A stretch of DNA of 5,566 bases from Sedimentisphaerales bacterium (GTDB taxonomy: Bacteria > Planctomycetota > Phycisphaerae > Sedimentisphaerales > SG8-4). The stretch spans positions 1 to 5,566 of the forward strand of contig JAFGCA010000030.1 of assembly GCA_016932895.1 (NCBI GenBank). Direction: 5' to 3'. The notes under the pieces were generated by a model. It was given only the letters and a program-made list of their open reading frames with translations. It ran no database searches and had not been told where the DNA came from. Made by a program: the position numbers and the translations under genes. Below are positions 1-5,170 of the stretch, in pieces; position 1 is the first letter of the stretch; every line of letters begins with the position of its first letter.

Positions 1-995
1 CCGCCGCCGCCACCGCCGCAGCACAGGGCATAGTCCCGGTTGCGGGGCATCTCGACGAGCGTGATGCCGGGGATGGCCTCGAGCAACTGACGCGGCGCGT
101 CAAAGCATCCGCACCGACGGCCCACGCAGCAGTTGTCGTGATAAGTCACCGTGGCTTCGACCCGATTGGTCAACAACGGGCGGATCTTGTCGATCTGTTC
201 GGCCAGGTACATCGTGTAGTGCTGGGCAACGGGAATCTTCACGCCATGACGCGGGTAGAACTTCTCCAGCGCCCGAAATCCGTGCGGATCGGTCATGACC
301 AGCCGTTTGAACTTGTATTGCTCGAAGAGCTTTGCGTTGCTCTCGACGAGCATCTCGAAGAGGCCTTCCTCGCCGAAGAGCCGGTCGCAGTCGCCCAGCG
401 ACTTTTCGTCCTTGCCCAGCACGCCCCAGTCGGCGCCGATCGCGTTAAGGATCCGGGCGAACGCGCGGCTGACGATCTGGTTCCGGGGATAGTAGGACGG
501 ATAGCAGCCGACCAGCCAAAGCACGTCGACCGGCTCGGGATTCTTGGACAAGTCGCGGATCGGCACGTCCAGCGTCTTGGCCCATTCGAGCCGTTGACGG
601 GGCGATCGGCCCAACAGGTTGCCGTACATGTAGAGGTTCTGGAAGGCCGCCTGAAGCTCGACCGGCGGCTGGGCCCCGGCCTGCAACGCCAGGTCGCGGA
701 CCGTCGGCCAGAGTCCGTCGGTCAGGCCGATCTCACGAGGGCAGCGCTGCTCGCAAGTGTAGCAGCCCACGCACATCCAGACCGAAGGGCTGTTGAGCAC
801 TTTCTGCTCATTTCCCGCCCGGGCTTGCAGAATGATCTGCCGGGGGGGGTACTCCATCGCGTCGCCCAGAGGGCAACTCCCGCTGCAGGTGCCGCACTGC
901 ATGCAGTTCGTCGCGGGTTGCCCTTCGGGCAAAGAGGCCAAGCGCTCGGCAAGCGTGCCCGGAGGCTCCGCCACCGCGGTGTTTTGCTGGGGCAT
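1..995 (-). CDS. HdrC-HdrB-like iron-sulfur oxidoreductase (ferredoxin plus CCG domains), C-terminus cut by window edge
   Basis: I translated this frame by hand: 331 codons from ATG at 995 to the left edge without a stop. The residues shown are an N-terminal two-cluster ferredoxin domain with C31/C34/C37/C41-P and C75/C78/C81/C85-P. The stretch around it (CMQCGTCSGSCP, then WMCVGCYTCEQRCP) is typical of heterodisulfide reductase subunit C. After residue 155 comes an HdrB/GlpC/GlcF-type CCG region: GC at 164, a TYHD motif followed by C289-C290, PRQLLEAIPG at 301-310 and CCG at 325-327 followed by glycines. Such proteins pass electrons between a dehydrogenase or flavoprotein and quinone or thiol partners in the cytoplasm or at the membrane; the partner here is unknown. 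The start is supported by an in-frame TGA five codons upstream and GGAG at 1003-1006. Oddly, the first CCG motif has lost its CC and CxxC ligands (see findings). Family is secure; substrate is not. Confidence 0.9.
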   Translation of the reverse strand, partial: MPQQNTAVAEPPGTLAERLASLPEGQPATNCMQCGTCSGSCPLGDAMEYPPRQIILQARAGNEQKVLNSPSVWMCVGCYTCEQRCPREIGLTDGLWPTVRDLALQAGAQPPVELQAAFQNLYMYGNLLGRSPRQRLEWAKTLDVPIRDLSKNPEPVDVLWLVGCYPSYYPRNQIVSRAFARILNAIGADWGVLGKDEKSLGDCDRLFGEEGLFEMLVESNAKLFEQYKFKRLVMTDPHGFRALEKFYPRHGVKIPVAQHYTMYLAEQIDKIRPLLTNRVEATVTYHDNCCVGRRCGCFDAPRQLLEAIPGITLVEMPRNRDYALCCGGGGG

Positions 996-1002
996 CGGTT
1001 GT

Positions 1003-1006
1003 CTCC
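1003..1006 (-). promoter_or_regulatory. Ribosome binding site of the iron-sulfur protein gene
   Basis: GGAG on the minus strand lies 7 nt upstream of the ATG at 995. Together with the in-frame TGA just upstream, it fixes that start codon. Confidence 0.6.
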
Positions 1007-1061
1007 GTCACCACGGTCCAGCCACGTCTTACGGCCAGACCTCTATTTGTCAGGCCAATCA

Positions 1062-1084
1062 GGCGGTCACCGAACGTGACCGCC
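1062..1084 (-). promoter_or_regulatory. Perfect 9-bp inverted repeat upstream of the iron-sulfur gene
   Basis: GGCGGTCAC, a 5-nt spacer (CGAAC), then GTGACCGCC. It lies 67-89 nt upstream of the ATG at 995. It could be a dimeric repressor/activator operator or a leader hairpin with a GC-rich stem. The sequence alone does not tell which, and no regulator is encoded in the window that obviously matches it. Confidence 0.45.
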
Positions 1085-1103
1085 AGCAATCTCTACCCCC
1101 AGA

Positions 1104-1153
1104 TGGTTACCAAGGCGGAAACCATTTGTCAACCACCTAATTTATGAAAATTA
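1104..1153 (-). promoter_or_regulatory. Candidate promoter region of the iron-sulfur gene
   Basis: On the minus strand a perfect TTGACA (1132-1127) follows an AT-rich perfect dyad, TAATTT-TCAT-AAATTA (1153-1138), by 5 nt. The hexamer 17 nt downstream, TAACCA (1109-1104), is a poor -10 match (2 of 6), so the promoter call is tentative. A second dyad, ATGGTT/AACCAT (1103-1108 and 1120-1125), overlaps the spacer and would place a binding site over the polymerase site. Position fits: it lies downstream of the terminator-like element and about 130 nt upstream of the start codon. Confidence 0.3.
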
Positions 1154-1186
1154 CTGGAACCCCTATTGTGGTTGTGGCAAAGAAGT

Positions 1187-1237
1187 AAAAAAACGCTATA
1201 TCGGGGCATTCATGAGATATGCCATGGCAATAGAGCG
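1187..1237 (-). terminator. Rho-independent terminator-like hairpin with T7 tract
   Basis: Read on the minus strand, CGCTCTAT (1237-1230) pairs with ATATAGCG (1201-1194) with one mismatch. An inner GGCAT/ATGCC stem (1205-1209 with 1219-1223) closes a 9-nt loop, and seven T follow at once (1193-1187). The orientation fits termination of the sigma factor transcript, 236 nt past its stop codon. The stem is modest and has an internal loop, so strength is uncertain. Confidence 0.45.
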
Positions 1238-1472
1238 CTACCAGAGAAGGGTAAGGCAAAGAAAAGATAAGAAATGGCATTTACCGGAGATGAGGCGGGA
1301 CACCGCGATGCATCTGTGGCATCGAAGCGTGTCGCAGTCAACGTGCGGCGACTAGCCGTTCGACACGCGACCGGTGGAGAAGGACATTGAGTGTGTCACC
1401 GGGTGCTCCAGCGCGTTGAAAAACGCACGCCGGGCCACTCGGGAGAAGCCTGAACACTCGCAACCGCCAGGC

Positions 1473-2261
1473 TCAGACAGTGCTGAACTCGGGCCGGCGA
1501 GTGGCCAGTTGGGCGCGGAGGCGTTCGACCAGACTGCTGTGCATCTGGCTCACGCGGCTCTCGCTCAAATCGAGCGTCGCGCCGACCTCCTTCATCGTCA
1601 GTTCCTCGTAGTAGTAGAGGATCAGGATGAGGCGTTCCTTCCGGTTGAGCCCTTTGGTGATCAGCCGCATCAGGTCGGTCCGCTGGACGCGGCGCGTGGG
1701 GTCTTCGCCGCGGCGGTCTTCAAGGATGTCGATCTCGCTCACATCCCGGGCACTGTCCGTCTCGGTCCACTTTTTATGGAGGCTGAACAGGTTGACGGCC
1801 TGGGTGTCGAGGATCATTTTCTCGACTTCCGGCACCGTCATTTCCAGGTGGGTGGCCAACTCCTGCTCGGTTGGCCGGCGGCCCAGCGTGTCTTCGAGCT
1901 GCCGGGTGGCCTCGTTGAGTTTCCTCGCCCGGGCACGGACCAGCCGGGGAACCCAGTCGGTATTTCGCAGCTCGTCGAGCATGGCCCCGCGGATTCGGGG
2001 GACGCAATAGGTCTCGAATTTCACACCCCGGTCGAGGTCAAACGCGTCAATCGCGTCCATCAGCCCAAAGATGCCGGCCGAGATCAGATCGTCCAGCTCG
2101 ACGCCCTGCGGCAGCCGTGCCCAGACACGTTCGCCGTGGTAGCGGACCAGCGGCAAGTAGTTTTCTATCAAGCGGTTGCGAAGTTCCGGATTGGGTGCGG
2201 TTCTCCGATACTCTTCCCACATTTTCGCCACAGCCTCGGCCTGCGCAAGCTTGTCGACCAT
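1473..2261 (-). CDS. fliA: FliA/WhiG-family RNA polymerase sigma factor (sigma-28 type)
   Basis: This 262-residue protein is a complete group 3 sigma factor, normally used to direct RNA polymerase to flagellar and motility promoters. Counting from the upstream ATG at 2273, region 2 is about residues 31-107 (NYLPLVRYHGERVWARLP, VELDDLISAGIFGLMDAIDAF, then RGVKFETYCVPRIRGAMLDELR), region 3 about 108-165 (DWVPRLVRARARKLNEA, LGRRPTEQELA), and region 4 about 205-256 with the helix-turn-helix MKEVGATLDLSESRVSQMHSS that reads the -35 box. I chose the second ATG (2261) because a perfect GGAGG sits 5 nt before it; the ATG at 2273 has no good ribosome site and would add MEDC. No flhA, flhF, motor gene or flgM-like anti-sigma gene is in view, so the regulon is inferred only from the family. 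The protein resembles planctomycete FliA throughout. Confidence 0.93.
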   Translation of the reverse strand: MVDKLAQAEAVAKMWEEYRRTAPNPELRNRLIENYLPLVRYHGERVWARLPQGVELDDLISAGIFGLMDAIDAFDLDRGVKFETYCVPRIRGAMLDELRNTDWVPRLVRARARKLNEATRQLEDTLGRRPTEQELATHLEMTVPEVEKMILDTQAVNLFSLHKKWTETDSARDVSEIDILEDRRGEDPTRRVQRTDLMRLITKGLNRKERLILILYYYEELTMKEVGATLDLSESRVSQMHSSLVERLRAQLATRRPEFSTV

Positions 2262-2266
2262 GCAAT

Positions 2267-2271
2267 CCTCC
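2267..2271 (-). promoter_or_regulatory. Ribosome binding site deciding the sigma factor start
   Basis: GGAGG on the minus strand ends 5 nt before the ATG at 2261. It overlaps the alternative upstream ATG (2273-2271), which itself has only a weak GGAT-like upstream sequence. This favours the 262-residue form. Confidence 0.65.
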
Positions 2272-2499
2272 ATGAGTGATCCGCGTCGCGGTTCCCGCTT
2301 CTTGCGGGCTGGTCACGCGCAGGTTCCGCAGTCTGCGCATTTTGGTGCCCCAGTAGGGCCAGATAAGGCCGTGTTAGATCGACCAGAAAACCCATTGAAC
2401 TTGAGGCGGAATGCAGAAACGGCGTTTGGGCACTTTCCTTTCAGCCGTTCGCGGGGGCTTGCGGGCTCAAGAATGCCGCATCCCTCTTTCGCATGGAAC

Positions 2500-2555
2500 G
2501 GGCGGAAGATGGCCTCCGTTGTGCTGCCCACCAACTTCGGAAGCCACTTCCGCCC
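2500..2555 (-). terminator. Long imperfect hairpin downstream of the PEP-CTERM gene
   Basis: GGGCGGAAG (2500-2508) is a perfect 9-bp complement of CTTCCGCCC (2547-2555). The stem continues inward through 2510/2546 and 2511-2518/2538-2545 with one mismatch and one bulged base, giving about 17 base pairs and a 19-nt loop. It starts 31 nt after the stop codon at 2587. No T tract follows on either strand, so it is either an atypical terminator, an mRNA 3'-end stabiliser, or a degenerate palindromic repeat. A shorter alternative fold (CGGAAG-CCA-CTTCCG, 2538-2552) competes with it. Confidence 0.45.
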
Positions 2556-2586
2556 CTCTCCTATCACCCATGATTGCGTCGGACAA

Positions 2587-3387
2587 CTAGCACCAGACAC
2601 GTCGCAACAGCAACATGCCAGCCAGTCCCATGGCCAGAAGCACAAGCGATCCAGGTTCGGGAACTTGGGTGATGACCATGGAGTTGATGATGGCAAAGTT
2701 GCCGCCGCCGGTAGCCCGGCGGGTCACGGTGAACGTCACGTCGTCGACCCCGTTGCTCTCGAACAGGATCATAACGGATTCGTACGGTTCGTAGTTCTGC
2801 ACCGTGTAAGGATCTTCCAGGGTGCCAGAGCCGCCGCTCGCGTAGTTGCGGTGCGAGGCATGGGCGACGTTGTACGTGCCCGAGTCCGTGCCGTCGGCAT
2901 GGACCAAGGCATAATCCACGTCGCCGTCGAGATTTCCGTTCGATGGGTGAGTACCGTCATTGTGCTGGGACAACCAGGTGTACTGTCCAGCGGGCAGTCC
3001 GGAGACGGTGATCGTTAGCGTGCCCTCGGCGTCGATCGCGATCCAATCGTGCGAAGGATCGGTGGGATCCGGCGACAGCCCGTCGTCCATTGTGTAGATG
3101 CCGCCACCCTGGGGTTGAACGGCATCCCAATCATCATCTGAACGGGTGATCGCACGCACATGGCTGTCAGATACCGTTGTCGAAAGGGCCACATCGATGG
3201 TCGTGCCGAACGCGGAATACGAGTCGGAGGCTGGAGCAGATTTATTGCCCTGAACAAACGCCTCGAAGCCCGTCGCCGTGTCCGACGCGGTCGGCTGGAA
3301 ATCGACCGCGAGGAATTCCGCGGTCGCGGTTCCGCACAGCGCGAGCAAAAGCGCTGCTGCACTCGTGAAACAAAGGATGCGATACAT
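2587..3387 (-). CDS. Secreted PEP-CTERM domain protein (exosortase substrate), function unknown
   Basis: The 266-residue protein has both sorting signals of the PEP-CTERM system. Residues 1-23 form a signal peptide with a hydrophobic core (AAALLLALCG) and probable cleavage after ATA. Residues 242-266 are VPEP, a hydrophobic membrane helix (247-261) and a basic RR end. In this system an exosortase removes the tail after export, leaving the protein on the cell surface or in the extracellular matrix. The mature part (about 24-240) is rich in Asp, Gly, Ser and Thr and alternates like a beta-sandwich (TLTITVSGLPAGQYTWLSQH, VTFTVTRRATGGG); I do not recognise a named fold or catalytic motif. Start is supported by GGGAGG 9 nt upstream. 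The last residue is Cys, unusual for this tail. No exosortase gene is visible. Flanking gaps of over 300 bases suggest its own promoter. Confidence 0.9.
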   Translation of the reverse strand: MYRILCFTSAAALLLALCGTATAEFLAVDFQPTASDTATGFEAFVQGNKSAPASDSYSAFGTTIDVALSTTVSDSHVRAITRSDDDWDAVQPQGGGIYTMDDGLSPDPTDPSHDWIAIDAEGTLTITVSGLPAGQYTWLSQHNDGTHPSNGNLDGDVDYALVHADGTDSGTYNVAHASHRNYASGGSGTLEDPYTVQNYEPYESVMILFESNGVDDVTFTVTRRATGGGNFAIINSMVITQVPEPGSLVLLAMGLAGMLLLRRVWC

Positions 3388-3396
3388 AGAGAGGGT

Positions 3397-3402
3397 CCTC
3401 CC
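3397..3402 (-). promoter_or_regulatory. Ribosome binding site of the PEP-CTERM gene
   Basis: GGGAGG on the minus strand, 9 nt before the ATG at 3387. This is a strong match and supports that start. Confidence 0.6.
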
Positions 3403-3655
3403 AGAGCAAAGGTGAACGCGAACTCAGAATAAGCCTCGTAAGTCCACGAAGCAGCGTGCAAATTCGACACGACGCGGAGAAAACGGTGTAGACAAGCCAA
3501 CCGCCAAACACCGTGCCCTGTCCACCCGGCCTGTTGAAGACCGCTCACAACAAAACACGGCAGGCGGCGCCCGTTTCCACGGCTACATGCCGAACGAATC
3601 GCGTACCTTACATCACTCACCCTATTGCCGGGCGGCTCTGCCATCAAGTAGCGTT

Positions 3656-3684
3656 CTGCGCAATCGAAGCGCCGCTTTGCGCAG
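3656..3684. promoter_or_regulatory. Perfect 8-bp dyad/hairpin in the PEP-CTERM upstream region
   Basis: CTGCGCAA (3656-3663) and TTGCGCAG (3677-3684) are exact complements, with AGC/GCT (3668-3670 and 3674-3676) pairing inside. It lies 82 nt beyond the stop of the coiled-coil gene and 269 nt upstream of the PEP-CTERM start. No T tract follows, so it could be a factor-dependent terminator structure or an operator. Confidence 0.4.
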
Positions 3685-3765
3685 CGGGATTGGCTCAAGT
3701 GTGCTACGCTGAGTGAGACACAGAATTCCCAGGTGAATTCCGCGATTTGGACCCCCGCTGCGACC

Positions 3766-4887
3766 TTATTGCCCCTTTTCGGTCGCCGAGTCAATGTTCG
3801 ATGAGGCTTCGCCGACCTGACGCTTCAAGCGGAGCAGGCGGAGCTTCGTTGCCAGGCAACGCGATTGTTCTTCAAGCACCGATCGGATCGTGGTGTCGCC
3901 ATGCTCATAGCTGACCTGTACGGCGCGTAATGATGTGGCGGCCATCCTCGCGGCGTCGCGCGAATGGGCCAAAGCCTTGGCGTGGTTGCCCCGGGCGAGC
4001 TCCAGGTCGGCCAACGCACGACACAAGGCGTGGCCCGTCACGGCCATCGCTGCGAAGTCGCCACCGTCGGAGCCAAACTCGTACAGGAACTTGATTCGCT
4101 GATAAGTCTGGTAGAGTATGTCTACCTGATTTTCCAGGATCTCGTGTTCTTCCGGCCGGACGCCGGAGCAAGACTCGCAATGCAGGGCGATCTCGGCCGC
4201 GATGCGCGCCGCCTTGCAGGTGAAGGCGTCGACCGGGGCGTAAACGCCGTCGCCTGACGCCACGCGTTTGTCGATCTCCTTCTCGCGCGTCTGAAGCCGG
4301 TCGAGGTATTTTTGTCGCAGCGCCCGTCGCCGGTCGATTCGCGGTTCGAGCGCCAGCCGTGCGTCGAGCGTCTCTTGCTCGGCCTGCATCAGGGCCGCCA
4401 AGCCCTCGTTGTGGCGCAAGCCCGCGCTTCGCAGCGCCGCCTCGCGCTCCTGGATCGCCTCGAGATGGGCCTTTTGCATCGCCTCGAGCTTCGCCGCCTC
4501 GTTCTCCAGCCGGACCGCCGCCACGGCCGACTCGTTGGCGCGACGCTTTTCGAAGGCTTCCCGTTCCTTCCCTTCCGGGCAGAGCTTATCGCACAGCTTG
4601 CCGAATTCATCCGTTCGCTCGTCGCGCGGCCGGACTGGGGGCATGCCAGGCAGCGGGCTAGGCGGAGTCATGACGCCCGGCGGCAAGGTCGGCGGAAGCG
4701 GCGTACCCTGCGGCAAGCGCGGCGGAAGAACTATCCCCCGTTGTACTTCACGGCCTGGGCCCGGCTCTGGCGGGATGACGGGAGGCCGCGGCTCGACCCG
4801 CTTCTCCGTTTGCCCCTCGCCCGCCGCGACACACAACACAATCACCAGCCCACAGCAAAGCACTTTCATCCAACTGTTGGCGAACAT
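3766..4887 (-). CDS. Exported proline-rich/coiled-coil protein with TolC-like C-terminal helix, function unknown
   Basis: I do not recognise a named family for this 373-residue protein. Residues 7-25 form a signal peptide (hydrophobic VLCCGLVIVLCVAAG, likely cut near AAG); there is no proper lipobox, so it is probably periplasmic. Residues 32-86 are proline-rich with repeated LPP and PxG units, resembling a spacer through the cell envelope. Residues about 105-212 are charged Ala/Glu/Arg/Leu heptads, a long coiled coil. The C-terminal part (about 245-357) is helical; the segment ALADLELARGNHAKAL followed by a YEHGDTTIRSVLEEQ pattern recalls the helical repeats of TolC-type outer-membrane efflux proteins, but a full TolC barrel is absent. 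Cys99/103 and Cys237/240 are spaced as possible disulfides. The start at 4887 has GGGGG 8 nt upstream; the alternative ATG at 4869 has none. A large gap on both sides suggests single-gene transcription. Confidence 0.75.
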   Translation of the reverse strand: MFANSWMKVLCCGLVIVLCVAAGEGQTEKRVEPRPPVIPPEPGPGREVQRGIVLPPRLPQGTPLPPTLPPGVMTPPSPLPGMPPVRPRDERTDEFGKLCDKLCPEGKEREAFEKRRANESAVAAVRLENEAAKLEAMQKAHLEAIQEREAALRSAGLRHNEGLAALMQAEQETLDARLALEPRIDRRRALRQKYLDRLQTREKEIDKRVASGDGVYAPVDAFTCKAARIAAEIALHCESCSGVRPEEHEILENQVDILYQTYQRIKFLYEFGSDGGDFAAMAVTGHALCRALADLELARGNHAKALAHSRDAARMAATSLRAVQVSYEHGDTTIRSVLEEQSRCLATKLRLLRLKRQVGEASSNIDSATEKGQ

Positions 4888-5048
4888 GGTTCATGCCCCC
4901 TGTTTGCTGGTTTGTCAAGAAGTGGGTGAGTTCCAAGTAGACGTAACACGGTTGCCGGAAAAACCACGCATGGTCTTGCCGGAACTCGCCGACCGTCCCA
5001 TGCCGCATATCCTACCCGAATTTCGCACTGCTGGGCAAGCTAGCCGAC

Positions 5049-5122
5049 TGTAGGGTGGGGCACACTTGCCCCACCAGATGCGCGCGAGACGTCTTGGTGG
5101 GGCAAGTGTGCCCCACCCTACA
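5049..5122. repeat. 74-bp perfect inverted repeat (REP/MITE-like palindromic element)
   Basis: Positions 5049-5076 and 5095-5122 are exact reverse complements over 28 bp, with an 18-nt GC-rich loop. Each arm is itself a hairpin: GTGGGGCA, CACT, TGCCCCAC. Outer ends read TGTAGGGTG and CACCCTACA. From memory, elements with GTAGGGTG...CACCCTAC ends are widespread extragenic palindromes in several phyla, including planctomycetes; I could not check this. It lies 48 nt past the aldolase stop, so it may also end or protect that transcript. Confidence 0.85.
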
Positions 5123-5170
5123 CCCTGTTATTGCCGAGAAAGCCAGCAGCCGCACCACTGAGCAATCCTG

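Larger units (their letters stand above)
996..1472. other. 477-base intergenic region between the sigma factor and iron-sulfur genes
   Basis: No convincing gene is present. The part around 1135-1290 is clearly more AT-rich than its surroundings. It holds, from right to left (direction of transcription): a weak inverted repeat right at the sigma stop codon (AGCCTG 1447-1452 with CAGGCT 1468-1473, no T tract); a small hairpin GCGTT-GAAA-AACGC at 1413-1426; CGATGC/GCATCG at 1306-1324; a terminator-like hairpin with T7 at 1187-1237; an AT-rich dyad at 1138-1153 next to a TTGACA; and two further dyads (1103-1125 and 1062-1084) in the leader of the iron-sulfur gene. A 47-codon plus-strand reading frame at 1212-1355 lacks support. 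Confidence 0.6.
2262..2586. other. Intergenic/leader region upstream of the sigma factor gene
   Basis: No gene is supported here. Near the sigma start there is a hairpin CCCGC-TTCTT-GCGGG (2294-2308) and a short CGCA-GTC-TGCG dyad (2328-2338), both likely in the 5' leader. A weak sigma-28-like promoter candidate lies at 2376-2404. The long hairpin at 2500-2555 belongs to the 3' end of the PEP-CTERM gene. Confidence 0.5.
3388..3765. other. 378-base intergenic region upstream of the PEP-CTERM gene
   Basis: It holds the PEP-CTERM leader on its left and the 3' flank of the coiled-coil gene on its right. Visible structure: two GAATTC palindromes 6 nt apart (3723-3728 and 3735-3740), able to form a hairpin 26 nt after the coiled-coil gene's stop, and a strong dyad at 3656-3684. 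I find no -35/-10 pair good enough to name. Reading frames that cross the region (for example 3513-3716 plus) have no ribosome site and no protein-like composition. Confidence 0.5.

Noticed and set aside
1..24. Run of CCG triplets at the left edge, looking like a microsatellite
   Set aside because: On the coding strand it is the glycine run that normally follows the CCG motif in this protein family.
138..1079. A 313-codon plus-strand reading frame
   Set aside because: It is antisense to the iron-sulfur gene, whose translated frame has clear cysteine motifs, a ribosome site and an upstream stop. Long antisense frames are expected in GC-rich DNA.
1144..1188. A 14-codon plus-strand mini-frame (MKITGTPIVVVAKK)
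   Set aside because: Too short to judge, without a ribosome site.
1212..1355. A 47-codon plus-strand frame encoding a basic peptide (starts MRYAMAIERYQRR)
   Set aside because: Only a weak GGGG precedes it, and the ATG falls inside the terminator-like hairpin. It could be a real small gene, but nothing beyond its length supports it.
2176..3018. A 280-codon plus-strand reading frame
   Set aside because: It lies antisense across the start of the sigma gene, the gap and the PEP-CTERM gene, and has no recognisable protein pattern or ribosome site.
3513..3716. A 67-codon plus-strand reading frame inside the gap
   Set aside because: No ribosome site, no recognisable pattern, and it contains the strong dyad at 3656-3684.
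3015..3794. A 259-codon minus-strand reading frame across the intergenic gap
   Set aside because: It overlaps the PEP-CTERM gene in a different frame and has the Arg/Ser-rich composition of a shadow frame.
4630..4790. Repetitive GGC/CCG-rich stretch
   Set aside because: It encodes the proline-rich segment of the exported protein, so the repeats reflect amino-acid composition rather than a separate DNA element.
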